A DNA stretch of 64,000 nt from Paludibacteraceae bacterium (GCA_017461505.1 JAFTXV010000005.1:54523-118522); one strand, 5' to 3'; positions 1-8,875 are shown, numbered from the stretch's first letter. The notes: generated from the sequence alone by a model not told the origin. Translations and numbers: made by a program.

Positions 1-1
1 A

Positions 2-1588
2 TCCTTCAACACACCGATTGAGTTTGTAGAAAATACCGTTTATGACCAAACCAACAATATCTATTCGCTCTATCTCGCTAAAGATTACCTGACAACAGAA
101 GACACACTTCTCTTTGAATCAGACCTCATCATGGAAGATGCTGTCATTGAGAAACTGCTCAAGCACCCTTATCCAGACTTAGCATTGGTGGATAAATACG
201 AGAGTTGGATGGATGGCACCGTTGTAACTATTGATGAAGAAAATCGTATCCAACGCTTTATACCGAACAGTCAATTTAAATACGAAGAGATTCCTTCTTA
301 CTACAAGACGGTGAATGTCTATAAATTCTCGCAGCAGTTTTCCGCCAATATGTATGTGCCCTTTATGGAGGCATATTGCACGGCATTAGGTAAAAACGAA
401 TACTACGAACAGGTCCTTCGCGTTATCACTATGCTGGATAACTCAAGTATGCGCGCTTTGCCTCTTACTGGAGAACAATGGTACGAAATAGATGATATTC
501 AAGACCTTGACATTGCAGAATCTATCTTCACAGACCATCAATACGATTTGCTTTGTTCACGCTATGGCGGCTATTGGCGCTATCCACACATGTTGGACTA
601 CTGCTATTTAGTCAATCCATATTTCCCTAACCAACGCATGCGTGACGAACTATCCGCCAGTTTCAATCGCTTATTGACCGAATACCCATCCGGGCAACGA
701 GTAAATAGTCTGTTAGCTGCCAAGGACTTTAGCGTCAAGCAAGACTATATGGTCGTAGGCAACGGTGCAGCAGAACTCATCAAAGTACTCTTCGAGCAGG
801 TGCTTGGCAAGGTGGGCATAGTGCGTCCTACTTTTGAAGAATATCCCAACCGCTTGATGCCCGAGCAAATAGTAGCATATAAAACACAGTCACCTGATTT
901 CAACTATACCGCAGACGACTTGATGCAATACTTTGCGGATAAAAACATCTGGTCATTGGTACTTATCAATCCCGATAATCCAACAGGCAATTACATCCCT
1001 TATGCCGATTGTTTGCGATTAGCTCAGTGGTGCCAAGAGCGCAATATTATCTTCATATTAGATGAGAGTTTCATTGATTTCTCTACCGAACACCCAACCT
1101 TCTTCTGCAACGACATTCTAGAGCAATACAGCAACTTGGTAGTTATCAAGAGCATATCCAAATCCTATGGTGTGCCTGGACTGCGATTGGGCATCTTAGC
1201 AACTTCTAATGCTATGTTGATGACCAATCTCCGCCGTTCGGTGTCGATATGGAATATTAACTCTTTTGCGGAGTTCTTCTTGCAAATCTTGGGCAAGTAT
1301 GAGAAGAACTACCAACAAGCAATGGATGACTTCCGCGCTGAGCGCACACGCTTTGTAGAGCAACTGCAATCCATTGATTATCTGCGCGTATTGCCTTCAG
1401 AAGCGAACTATGTACTTTGCGAGGTATTACCACCACACACTTCTCGCGAATTGGCGATCCTGCTGCTCAAGAAGCACAATATCCTCATCAAGGATTGCAC
1501 CTCCAAGTGTCAAGCACCATATATCCGCCTTGCAGTACGCGACACTCAAGATAATAACCAACTTATCAGTGCATTGAAGACACTATGA
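2..1588 (+). CDS. Nucleotidyltransferase-aminotransferase fusion (5' end outside window)
   Basis: The reading frame is open from base 2, so the start lies upstream. The first ~130 visible residues look like the C-terminal half of a LicC-type sugar/choline nucleotidyltransferase: an acidic site in FESDLIM and the closing motif WYEIDDIQDLDIAE. From about base 560 a fold-type I PLP aminotransferase follows, with VLINPDNPTGN, DESFIDF and the Schiff-base lysine in SISKSYGVPGLRLG. Such fusions probably make and activate an amine-bearing headgroup for a surface polymer; the substrate cannot be read from sequence. The stop overlaps the next start by ATGA, implying translational coupling with the cyclodeaminase-like gene and then a LicD gene, which supports a glycan-decoration role. 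Confidence 0.85.
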   Translation, partial: SFNTPIEFVENTVYDQTNNIYSLYLAKDYLTTEDTLLFESDLIMEDAVIEKLLKHPYPDLALVDKYESWMDGTVVTIDEENRIQRFIPNSQFKYEEIPSYYKTVNVYKFSQQFSANMYVPFMEAYCTALGKNEYYEQVLRVITMLDNSSMRALPLTGEQWYEIDDIQDLDIAESIFTDHQYDLLCSRYGGYWRYPHMLDYCYLVNPYFPNQRMRDELSASFNRLLTEYPSGQRVNSLLAAKDFSVKQDYMVVGNGAAELIKVLFEQVLGKVGIVRPTFEEYPNRLMPEQIVAYKTQSPDFNYTADDLMQYFADKNIWSLVLINPDNPTGNYIPYADCLRLAQWCQERNIIFILDESFIDFSTEHPTFFCNDILEQYSNLVVIKSISKSYGVPGLRLGILATSNAMLMTNLRRSVSIWNINSFAEFFLQILGKYEKNYQQAMDDFRAERTRFVEQLQSIDYLRVLPSEANYVLCEVLPPHTSRELAILLLKKHNILIKDCTSKCQAPYIRLAVRDTQDNNQLISALKTL

Positions 1589-2487
1589 TACACATTTATA
1601 ATCAAGATATCGTAAATCTGGGCATATCCCCCTATCAATGTGTAGAATGGGTAAAAGAAGCGTTTTGTTTAAAATACGAAGCACAACTGCCTCCTAAAAT
1701 CAGTTTGCATCCTCAGGGCAATGACTTCTTCAACACCATGCCTTGCCTATTACCCCAAAAGTATGATCGATTTGGCGTAAAAATTGTGTCTCGCATTGCT
1801 GGCAATAAACCTTCATTGCACTCAGATTTATTATTATATCAAACATCCACAGGTCAATTGCTGAGCTTTATGGAAGCGGATTGGATTACACAAATGCGGA
1901 CAGGCGCTGTAGCCGCATTAGCGATTCAAACACTACAATCCTCTACAGCCAGCACTTATGCCTTTGTAGGATTAGGAAGTACAGCGATAGCCACTATGCA
2001 ATGTCTATTAGCCATCCTTCCTACAGCCAAACCCATCACCTGCAAACTGCTGCGATATAAACAACAAGCCGAGCAGTTCACCCAATTATTTGCAGCTAAT
2101 ACCCATGTACACTTTGAGATAGTGGATAGTCACGAAGAACTTATCCAAGACTCCGATGTCATCGTTTCTGCTGTGACAGAGATGCCATCCCTCTTCTGCG
2201 AAAATAATGAACTGTATAAAGAAGGTGTACTCCTTGTTCCTATTCACACACGCGGATTCCAAAACTGTGATTTGTTCTTCGACCATATCTTTGCTGATGA
2301 TACCGCTCATGTATCTGGATTCAAGTATTTTAATCAATTCAAACAATTCAACGAACTCAGTGAGGTGCTGCTCCATCAAATCCCTGCACGCCATTCAGAT
2401 AAAGAGCGCATAATCGCTTACAACATAGGTTTAGGTTTACACGACATTTATTTTGCACACCATATTTATGAGAGACTTACTCGTTAA
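1585..2487 (+). CDS. Ornithine cyclodeaminase/mu-crystallin family protein
   Basis: The 300-residue protein matches the family in length and layout: an N-terminal substrate domain, the arginine-bearing motif QMRTGAVAALA near residue 110, and a Rossmann segment FVGLGSTAIATM near 130. Known members are NAD-dependent cyclodeaminases, imine reductases or opine-type synthases such as SbnB. The conserved acidic residue after the Rossmann half is not obvious here (VPIHTRGFQNCD), so the reaction is open. It starts inside the stop codon of the fusion enzyme and overlaps the LicD gene, so the three are one operon and likely act on the same small molecule. This pathway link is inferred. Confidence 0.8.
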   Translation: MIHIYNQDIVNLGISPYQCVEWVKEAFCLKYEAQLPPKISLHPQGNDFFNTMPCLLPQKYDRFGVKIVSRIAGNKPSLHSDLLLYQTSTGQLLSFMEADWITQMRTGAVAALAIQTLQSSTASTYAFVGLGSTAIATMQCLLAILPTAKPITCKLLRYKQQAEQFTQLFAANTHVHFEIVDSHEELIQDSDVIVSAVTEMPSLFCENNELYKEGVLLVPIHTRGFQNCDLFFDHIFADDTAHVSGFKYFNQFKQFNELSEVLLHQIPARHSDKERIIAYNIGLGLHDIYFAHHIYERLTR

Positions 2488-3154
2488 AATAGCTCTTCAA
2501 TTGGGAATTTACCAACAAATCGTTGAATATATCAATCGCATAAAGTTTGCCATTCAATCACGTCGCATGCGCAAGAATGGTTTACATATGCTCGATGCTG
2601 CCACTCAGGTGTTTGACGCCATGCACATACCTGCTTTCCTTACCTACGGAGCACTTTTAGGTGCTTATCGCGACAAAGGATTTATCTCCTACGACCCGGA
2701 TATAGACTTAGGTGTATTGGCTAATCAGATACCCTCCGACTTACATGAACAGATGGCTAAAGCGGGTTTCCAACTGCACCGCCAAAGCGTGTTGAGTAAT
2801 GATCAAGTATTTGAGGAGACATATATCTACCGAAAACTGCACTTAGACATCTTCTACTATTTCCAAGAAGGCAAAGATTACTACAGCATTATTGCCCGTA
2901 AGCACGAAACCAAAGAGTGGAAAGAAGCCAATGCTACAGATGGTTTTCCTTGTGACCGAAGTTATGTTCCTATTTCGGAATTTGAGAAACGTGATTTCTT
3001 GGGACTCCAAGTCTATATGCCTATCAAAACGGATGAGTGGTTGCGTGCTATATATTCCGACTCATACATGACACCTATCAAAAACTGGAACGCAAAAGAT
3101 TATAAGACACGTATTATCCATACTGCAGAACGCAGTTATAGAAAGTTCTTTTAG
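2468..3154 (+). CDS. LicD family phosphotransferase
   Basis: The signature TYGALLGAYRDKGFI followed by YDPDIDLGV (about residues 55-80) is the LicD motif: a GxLLGxxR helix and a DxD-type metal site. LicD proteins move phosphocholine or similar phospho-groups onto teichoic acids, LPS or glycans at the cytoplasmic face. Length (228 residues) is normal. I chose ATG 2468, which overlaps the upstream stop by 20 bp; an in-frame TTG at 2453 is possible. Together with the LicC-like fusion upstream it suggests attachment of a CDP-activated headgroup to a polysaccharide. Downstream is a convergent gene, with an 11-bp repeat array between. Confidence 0.85.
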   Translation: MRDLLVKIALQLGIYQQIVEYINRIKFAIQSRRMRKNGLHMLDAATQVFDAMHIPAFLTYGALLGAYRDKGFISYDPDIDLGVLANQIPSDLHEQMAKAGFQLHRQSVLSNDQVFEETYIYRKLHLDIFYYFQEGKDYYSIIARKHETKEWKEANATDGFPCDRSYVPISEFEKRDFLGLQVYMPIKTDEWLRAIYSDSYMTPIKNWNAKDYKTRIIHTAERSYRKFF

Positions 3155-3190
3155 TAACCACCTATATGCTGTGTAAAATTCCCTACCAGC

Positions 3191-3234
3191 ACCACACTAT
3201 TACCACACAATAACCATACAATAACCACACTATT
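3191..3234. repeat. 11-bp tandem repeat array, 4 units
   Basis: Four adjoining 11-mers (ACCACACTATT, ACCACACAATA, ACCATACAATA, ACCACACTATT) fill the gap between the convergent licD-like and glycosyltransferase genes. Similar arrays with other units lie at 16761, 31121, 44412, 53254 and 55925. Confidence 0.85.
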
Positions 3235-3237
3235 AGA

Positions 3238-4140
3238 CTACCATCCAAGCAGTCCAGCGGTCACATTTTTGCGAAAAAGGACTAGTTTCCAGCCTTTCAT
3301 AGGGTGGCCTTGTAGGGTGTAGATACTTAGCAATGCCAATGTTCCTCCCCACTTCACTACCTCTGAAGCCAATCGAGAGAGGTATTTACCTTTTGATATA
3401 GCGCGCGTGCGCATACGCTCGCTACGACCGATTTGTAGGGTTAAGCGATTGAAATAGTCTTCCTCTAACTTCGCTTGAGGAATACTATGGTGCAACACAG
3501 GAGTTGGCAAATAGAGCACCTTCATTCCCAAAGCCTTCATCTTGTCGAAGATATCCTTCTCCTCGGATGCCAATAGCAAACTGCCTTTTCTTCCCAATTC
3601 AGTATTAAACAACCCCACTCTATCGAAGATATCTTTCCGATATGCAGCATTTCCACCACCAGGGTAACGTCCTTTAGGATACTCGCGCACCTTATCGCCA
3701 TAGTTCATCCATGCTGTCAGCAGCGCTTTGGTGTAAGGCGACATCCATGACGGCTCTGCTGTTTCATACAATGGTTCTATAGGACCACCTGCCGCCATCG
3801 TATCGGAATGAGCAGCAAAATGCTCGGCATAGATACGGATATAGTTGCTGTCCACCAAGGCATCGTCATCCACATAGATGATAATATCCCCTTTTGCCTC
3901 TTTGATTCCCTTATTACGAGCTGCGGACAATCCTTGCTCTGGCTCTACGACATAGCGTAATGTCACTTCAGGATGCGCTGCGGTAAACTGCTCGCACACT
4001 CCATGCGTATTGTCGGTGCAGTTGTTGTCCACCAATACAATCTCGTAATCCGTTGTTGGATAGTCGTTTTTGGCGATACTCTCCAACAATGGACCAATAT
4101 ATTTCTCACGATTATATGTACAAATAATAAGGGTAATCAT
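3238..4140 (-). CDS. GT2 family glycosyltransferase
   Basis: A GT-A fold enzyme of 300 residues: the N-terminal nucleotide-binding strand MITLIICTYNREKYI, EQGLSAARNKGI, and the metal-binding DxD in IYVDDDALV (about residue 92), then an acceptor region with LASEEKDIFDKM. The C-terminal ~40 residues contain a hydrophobic patch that may associate with the membrane. GT2 enzymes transfer a sugar from a nucleotide or lipid-phosphate donor during polysaccharide or O-antigen assembly; donor and acceptor are unknown. It lies 15 bp after yfhO on the same strand, so the two are probably cotranscribed. Confidence 0.88.
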   Translation of the reverse strand: MITLIICTYNREKYIGPLLESIAKNDYPTTDYEIVLVDNNCTDNTHGVCEQFTAAHPEVTLRYVVEPEQGLSAARNKGIKEAKGDIIIYVDDDALVDSNYIRIYAEHFAAHSDTMAAGGPIEPLYETAEPSWMSPYTKALLTAWMNYGDKVREYPKGRYPGGGNAAYRKDIFDRVGLFNTELGRKGSLLLASEEKDIFDKMKALGMKVLYLPTPVLHHSIPQAKLEEDYFNRLTLQIGRSERMRTRAISKGKYLSRLASEVVKWGGTLALLSIYTLQGHPMKGWKLVLFRKNVTAGLLGW

Positions 4141-4155
4141 GATGTAAAGGATTGG

Positions 4156-6726
4156 TTATTTTTTCTTTCTCCACAATGGATAGGTCAATCCTCCTGCACT
4201 CAAGAGCAGTGCCAATATCAGGATTGCCATGCTCCACTTGTCCGTTTGTTTAGCATGTGGTTGGAACTCCATCACGAGTTGGTGATGACCCGCAGGAATA
4301 ACCGCAGCGCGGAGGGTATAGTTCACACGAGCAAGTTGCAATTCCATCTTCTCACCATTGTTATTCACGATATACAAGTGCCAATCATATGGATAATAGA
4401 TCTCTGAGAACACTGCCACTTGGTTGCGCTCGTTCATCGATTCGTACGTGAGGCTATTGGGGGCATACGATGTCAATTGAATCAAGGTTGTATCAAAGGC
4501 CATCAATGGTGTCACCTCTGGTTTGGTAATATCCAATGCCTCGGCGAATTTCTTATCGGCTACTGCTTGCTTGTGCAAATCAATCTCGCTCAGCAAAGCA
4601 CACTCCCCGTCTGGTGTATCTACCCAAATCACCTCATCCACAAACCAACAGTTGCCCATCGCATATGGATTCTGTACGGGGGCTTGTTTGCCACCTTGCA
4701 ATGGCACCACCGCATACTTCATATTGAGCATATTCAGTACTGGAAAATCCTTACCCTCATTCTCATCAGGCAGCATAAATCCTTGTGTGCGCATCACTGT
4801 TTGCATCAATGGGTTCATCTCTTTGGAGATATGCTCATCAATCAAGTCCTGATAACGGCGCAGTTTAGCTGCGGAATAACCACCAATAGACTTCAGTCGA
4901 TAACTGGTGCGTGCATCATTGAACGTATTAGTAGCCAAATTCAATACACGATAGTACGATTCATCTTGCAGAATCTGTTGCTCGTATGGCTGCATAGCAA
5001 AATACGCATCCGCATCTTTGGCTTTTACGAAATGGTCATTGCCAAAGAAACGCTTGTTCACAGGAAGCATGTCTGCTAGTACCAATACTGCTAACGCACC
5101 ATAAAAGGCGATATGGCGATAAGGCGATGAGGCGAGAGGCTGGGTATTTGATTTCCATGCATACCAATATACCACCGCAAAGCCCAATGCGATAAAGATA
5201 AACGAACGCCAAGCATCGGCTTTGATCATGGCAGTACGCTCATTGAAGATAGCATCGCGCAGCCAAGTAGGCACTTGGTTCACCCATTGTGCGTCATAAC
5301 TGCTGGTAACATCCACCACGCTTGCAAACAATGCAAAGAAGAGGCACAAGCTCGCAGTCACACCACCTGCAATGAACATATTTACACGCAGTTTCTCCCA
5401 TGCTATCTTTTTATCCACAATCTGCTGCAGAGCCAAAATACCCAGCAATGGCATCGTAATCTCTGCCACTACGAGGATACTCTCCACTGCGCGGAACTTA
5501 TTGTACATTGGGAAGTAGTTGAAGAACAATTCCGTGATCCACATCATATTTCTTCCCCACGCTAAAGCCACAGAGAAGAGTGTAGCCACCAATAGTGCCC
5601 ATTTGTATGGTCCTGGCACAATCAGCAAGCCCAGTACAAACAAGAAGCAGATAATCGCTCCCATATACACAGGACCACTGGTAAAGGCCTTCTCTCCACG
5701 ATAGGTAGGCACTTGTTGGCAGAACTGCTCGGCAGAGCGTTTAGGTATGCCATTGTCCTTCATTGTCTCGCACAATTGCGACTTCTCACCCACATTATAG
5801 CCACTCGCACCACCTTCCCAGTTAGGAATAAGGAAGGTCATTGTCTCATCCACACCATAGCTCCATGCAGTAGCGTAGTCAAGACTAAGACCGCTATTGC
5901 TATTAGAAGTTGGACCGCTATCGCTGTTAGATGTTAGTTCTGAGTGTCCGCCACGCATGGTCTCTTTGAGATAGGATTGGTTCATTTCTAACCAACTGGC
6001 TTTCGTACCTACAACCAGCAGCAGACTCAGTACCAAAACGCCAAGCGATATGCCCAAATCCTTCCATGCTTTATCCTTGATGTGAATATAGAGTTCGGCA
6101 CATGCCATCACACCTATGAGCATAAAGATATAATAAGTCATCTGTGGGTGGAGTGTCAAACTCAATATACCATAAAGCACTACCAATGGTGCTCCTAACC
6201 AATATTGTTTACGAAAAATGGCATAGAATCCACCTATTACTGGCGCCAAGAAGCCCAAAGCAGCTGCTTTGGTCATGTGCCCAGCAGGAATGATGAGCAA
6301 GAAGTAGGTCGAGAAACCTATTGCCAATCCACCTATGATGCTCAACCATGGATTGATTTTGAAGCAACGTAGCATGAGGAAGAAGCCAAAGAAGTAGGCG
6401 AAAATGATACCCACAATGGCCCAATCTCCTGCAAAACCAGCATGAGAAATCTGTTCCATAGTAGCTCTCAATTCACTCGTTGGCAAATTGCCTGTGATTT
6501 GATAGGTCGGCATACCACTAAACATTGAGTTAGTCCACCATGGACTATATCCGTGCTCATCATAGAAAGTACGTGCCTCTTGCGCCGCACCTTTCCAGTT
6601 GTTTACATCACCTTGCACCAGCACTTTGCCCTCTAATAGAGGCGCACAATAAATCATTGCTATCGCCACAAATGCCACAATTGCCACGGCATAGGGCAGC
6701 AGTTTCTTCCAATCAAATTGCTTCAT
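4156..6726 (-). CDS. YfhO family membrane protein
   Basis: A protein of 856 residues with about a dozen predicted membrane helices, opening with MKQFDWKKLLPYAVAIVAF and closing with a further helix and the tail RKKK. The arrangement (early loop with PWWTNSMFSGMPTYQ, long outer C-terminal domain) is that of YfhO, a family related to lipid-linked-sugar glycosyltransferases; some members glycosylate lipoteichoic acid. Two local oddities: residues ~262-280 hold a duplicated 8-residue PTSNSxSG unit from a 24-bp tandem repeat, and an 8-bp repeat (5105-5144) encodes part of the loop before a later helix. Followed by a GT2 gene, so envelope glycan work is likely. Confidence 0.88.
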   Translation of the reverse strand: MKQFDWKKLLPYAVAIVAFVAIAMIYCAPLLEGKVLVQGDVNNWKGAAQEARTFYDEHGYSPWWTNSMFSGMPTYQITGNLPTSELRATMEQISHAGFAGDWAIVGIIFAYFFGFFLMLRCFKINPWLSIIGGLAIGFSTYFLLIIPAGHMTKAAALGFLAPVIGGFYAIFRKQYWLGAPLVVLYGILSLTLHPQMTYYIFMLIGVMACAELYIHIKDKAWKDLGISLGVLVLSLLLVVGTKASWLEMNQSYLKETMRGGHSELTSNSDSGPTSNSNSGLSLDYATAWSYGVDETMTFLIPNWEGGASGYNVGEKSQLCETMKDNGIPKRSAEQFCQQVPTYRGEKAFTSGPVYMGAIICFLFVLGLLIVPGPYKWALLVATLFSVALAWGRNMMWITELFFNYFPMYNKFRAVESILVVAEITMPLLGILALQQIVDKKIAWEKLRVNMFIAGGVTASLCLFFALFASVVDVTSSYDAQWVNQVPTWLRDAIFNERTAMIKADAWRSFIFIALGFAVVYWYAWKSNTQPLASSPYRHIAFYGALAVLVLADMLPVNKRFFGNDHFVKAKDADAYFAMQPYEQQILQDESYYRVLNLATNTFNDARTSYRLKSIGGYSAAKLRRYQDLIDEHISKEMNPLMQTVMRTQGFMLPDENEGKDFPVLNMLNMKYAVVPLQGGKQAPVQNPYAMGNCWFVDEVIWVDTPDGECALLSEIDLHKQAVADKKFAEALDITKPEVTPLMAFDTTLIQLTSYAPNSLTYESMNERNQVAVFSEIYYPYDWHLYIVNNNGEKMELQLARVNYTLRAAVIPAGHHQLVMEFQPHAKQTDKWSMAILILALLLSAGGLTYPLWRKKK
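5105..5144. repeat. 8-bp tandem repeat inside yfhO-like gene
   Basis: Five 8-mers on the plus strand: AAGGCGAT, ATGGCGAT, AAGGCGAT, GAGGCGAG, AGGCTGGG. Reversed they read ATCGCCTT, the same unit seen inside recR at 53819. They encode a short loop just before a membrane helix. Confidence 0.75.
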
Positions 6727-6740
6727 TGTTGTATCAATTA

Positions 6741-6773
6741 GTCCGACCTGTCGGACGAATCTGACAGGTCAGA
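6741..6773. repeat. Two linked palindromes between yfhO and rnfA
   Basis: GTCCGAC-CT-GTCGGAC (7-bp arms) is followed at once by TCTGAC-AG-GTCAGA (6-bp arms). The build of distinct short palindromes in series resembles the larger arrays at 7398, 8876, 15072 and 63768. A terminator role for rnfA's upstream neighbours is possible, but there is no T-run. Confidence 0.7.
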
Positions 6774-6784
6774 CGTTGTTCATG

Positions 6785-7378
6785 TTATACTACGCCGCTA
6801 AAACCCATGAATGCCATAGCCAAGAGGCCAGCAGTCAAAAGAGCGATAGGTGTACCTTGCATAGCTTTTGGCACTTTAGCCAACGCTAATTGCTCGCGCA
6901 TACCTGCGAACAATACCAATGCCAACGCAAAACCAATAGCTGTTGCAATGGCAAACAACATACCGGTCAACAAGCCTGGTTCTGCGCCCATAGGCAGTTT
7001 ATATGTGCCACTGGCTACCATGATAGCCACACCCAACAAACAGCAGTTCGTTGTGATCAATGGCAAGAACACACCCAATGCTTGGTACAAAGATGGAGAG
7101 ATCTTCTTAAGGATAATCTCAATCATCTGCACGAGAGCAGCAATCACCAAGATAAACAAGATGGTTTGCAAAAAGCCCAAGCCCCAAGCGTTCAAGAGTT
7201 GTTGCAAAAGGTAAGTCACCAATGTTGCCAATGTCATGACAAACAACACGGCAGCACCCATACCCAGCGCAGTATTGATCTTCTTACTTACGCCCAAGAA
7301 AGGACAGATACCCAAGAACTGGCTCAATACGATATTATTCACGAATATCGCAGAGATAAATATCAAGAAATATACCAT
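6785..7378 (-). CDS. rnfA: Rnf electron transport complex subunit A
   Basis: RnfA is an integral membrane subunit of the Rnf complex, which moves electrons between reduced ferredoxin and NAD and pumps Na+ or H+. The protein has 197 residues and about six helices. It opens with VYFLIFISAIFVNNIVLSQF, the family's start, and has the conserved cysteine segment TTNCCLLGV near the middle, which in this family helps bind a membrane [2Fe-2S] cluster together with RnfE. It is the last gene of the operon, separated from rnfE by a 178-bp spacer full of small palindromes. Confidence 0.96.
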   Translation of the reverse strand: MVYFLIFISAIFVNNIVLSQFLGICPFLGVSKKINTALGMGAAVLFVMTLATLVTYLLQQLLNAWGLGFLQTILFILVIAALVQMIEIILKKISPSLYQALGVFLPLITTNCCLLGVAIMVASGTYKLPMGAEPGLLTGMLFAIATAIGFALALVLFAGMREQLALAKVPKAMQGTPIALLTAGLLAMAFMGFSGVV

Positions 7379-7397
7379 AATTATTTTCGTTTTTAGA

Positions 7398-7551
7398 TCA
7401 CTTCGTTGTAGTTCGCTCGTTTCACTCGCTGTAGTTCACTTCGCTGCGCTCGTTGTAGATGCTCTTTAGTCTACAGGCGCTTTGCGCCGATCTACAGGGC
7501 GTTAGCCCGATCTTCAGCCCATTGGGGCGATCTACAGGCGATAGCCGATCT
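7398..7551. repeat. Palindrome-and-spacer array A (rnfE-rnfA)
   Basis: The right half alternates the spacer GATCTACA with different short palindromes: GGCGCTTTGCGCC, GGGCGTTAGCCC, GCCCATTGGGGC, GGCGATAGCC. The left half has units ending in CTGTAG or TTGTAG with purine/pyrimidine-biased cores such as TTCGCTCGTTTCACTCG. The same modules recur in another order at 8876 and 15072. It would be transcribed as a string of small hairpins within the rnf mRNA. Confidence 0.85.
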
Positions 7552-7556
7552 AATAA

Positions 7557-8147
7557 TTATTTTTTCAAAAGTTTTTGTACCAATGCCATCAAGTAGCCCA
7601 ATACGATGAACGCACCAGGAGCGAGCACGAAAAACAACATACCATAGGTCTCGCTGTAGAGGTTCATGCCGAACAAGCTACCTGTACCAAGCAGTTCACG
7701 CACTGCACCAATCAAAGTCAATGCCAATGAGAAACCAAGACCCATACCCAGACCGTCCAAAGCAGATAAGCCAACGGTATTCTTAGCAGCAAAGGCCTCT
7801 GCACGACCAAGTACGATACAGTTCACCACAATCAGCGGAATGAACAAACCAAGCACCTCATAGATAGCAGGCAGATAGGCTTGCATCAGGAGCTGTACCA
7901 TGGTCACGAAAGTAGCAATCACCACGATAAACGCAGGGATACGCACTTTGTCAGGAATCAAATTCTTCAAGAGTGAAATCACCACGTTCGAGCAGATAAG
8001 CACGAAAGTGGTAGCGAGTCCCATAGACATACCATTGATAGCAGAAGTGGTAGTCGCCAAAGTAGGACACATACCCAACACGAGAGCGAATACTGGGTTC
8101 TCGCGCAAGATACCGTTCAATACGGTATTTAATGCTTTATTTTTCAT
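7557..8147 (-). CDS. rnfE: Rnf electron transport complex subunit E
   Basis: RnfE is a polytopic membrane subunit homologous to RnfA, and together they carry the membrane [2Fe-2S] site. The protein has 196 residues with six likely helices; MCPTLATTTSAINGM and LIVVNCIVLGRAEAFA match the family, the latter with the conserved cysteine. I chose ATG 8147 because it overlaps the rnfG stop (ATGA) and is preceded by a strong ribosome site, AAAGGAGG, unusual for this window. The operon order G-E-A fits other Bacteroidota. Confidence 0.95.
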   Translation of the reverse strand: MKNKALNTVLNGILRENPVFALVLGMCPTLATTTSAINGMSMGLATTFVLICSNVVISLLKNLIPDKVRIPAFIVVIATFVTMVQLLMQAYLPAIYEVLGLFIPLIVVNCIVLGRAEAFAAKNTVGLSALDGLGMGLGFSLALTLIGAVRELLGTGSLFGMNLYSETYGMLFFVLAPGAFIVLGYLMALVQKLLKK

Positions 8148-8857
8148 TGTTGGCCTCCTTTCTGTTTTAGACAATATTGCTCAGCACATCCTCTGCCTGC
8201 ACACTCCAATGGGTCATTGCCATTTGGACAAACAAATACTTCTGCTGGCTCCACCTCTACTTTCTCAATCAGCATAGGTTGTTGAGCAATTGCATTATAG
8301 GCTCTCACCACAACCTCTAAGAATGCACGAGATGTAATAGTAGAAGCGGTGATAGCATCTACATCGCCACCATCTTTGCTTACGCTGAAATTGGTAGTAG
8401 CGGGGTTCTTGCCAAGGATGTTGGACTTTGGTTTATCAGGATTGCAGAACCATGTGCTCATCAGTGCACCTAGACCTGGGGTCTCTGCTTGCTCCAATAC
8501 CACATAGCGAACTACATCGCCTACATTGTTGAAACCAACCATCAGGCGGAAAGTGCCGCCGAATGGCATGTTTTGGTTACCCTCGGTGCTTGCCTCTACG
8601 GCAGTACCGATCCACTCTTCGCCTACATACGCTTTGTATAGGGTCACGCCATTGCTCTCCTCAGCTTCAGCAATACGGATATCGCCTTCTACCTCAGGGA
8701 GCACTTGCATGATAGCGCTTTGTTGCTTCTCAGTCATTGCCGCAGCGATAGGATCTTTGGTCAGCATATATACGCCAGCCAAAGCAGCCGCAGCCACCAA
8801 CGCGATAAGCGTCAGCGATAGCAACATATTCTTAAATGAACTTTGTAATTTTGCCAT
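8144..8857 (-). CDS. rnfG: Rnf electron transport complex subunit G
   Basis: RnfG is anchored by one N-terminal helix (about residues 12-32) and carries covalently bound FMN on its outer domain. The flavinylation site is the threonine-rich DAITASTITSRA near residue 175, a variant of the usual SGAT motif. FMN_bind features such as ETPGLGA are present. The tail is odd: after the normal end it adds a ~30-residue segment with four cysteines (spacing C-x8-C-x4-C-x4-C), which could bind metal or form disulfides. It is coupled to rnfE by an ATGA overlap. Confidence 0.94.
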   Translation of the reverse strand: MAKLQSSFKNMLLSLTLIALVAAAALAGVYMLTKDPIAAAMTEKQQSAIMQVLPEVEGDIRIAEAEESNGVTLYKAYVGEEWIGTAVEASTEGNQNMPFGGTFRLMVGFNNVGDVVRYVVLEQAETPGLGALMSTWFCNPDKPKSNILGKNPATTNFSVSKDGGDVDAITASTITSRAFLEVVVRAYNAIAQQPMLIEKVEVEPAEVFVCPNGNDPLECAGRGCAEQYCLKQKGGQQ

Positions 8858-8875
8858 AATACTTTTGTTTTAGTT

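Noticed and set aside
5880-5945. Frameshift or sequencing error in the yfhO-like gene
   Set aside because: The 24-bp duplication keeps frame and simply repeats PTSNSxSG.
7398-7551. CRISPR or riboswitch
   Set aside because: Constant parts are only 8 bases, variable parts are palindromic, and the same modules recur at unrelated genes.
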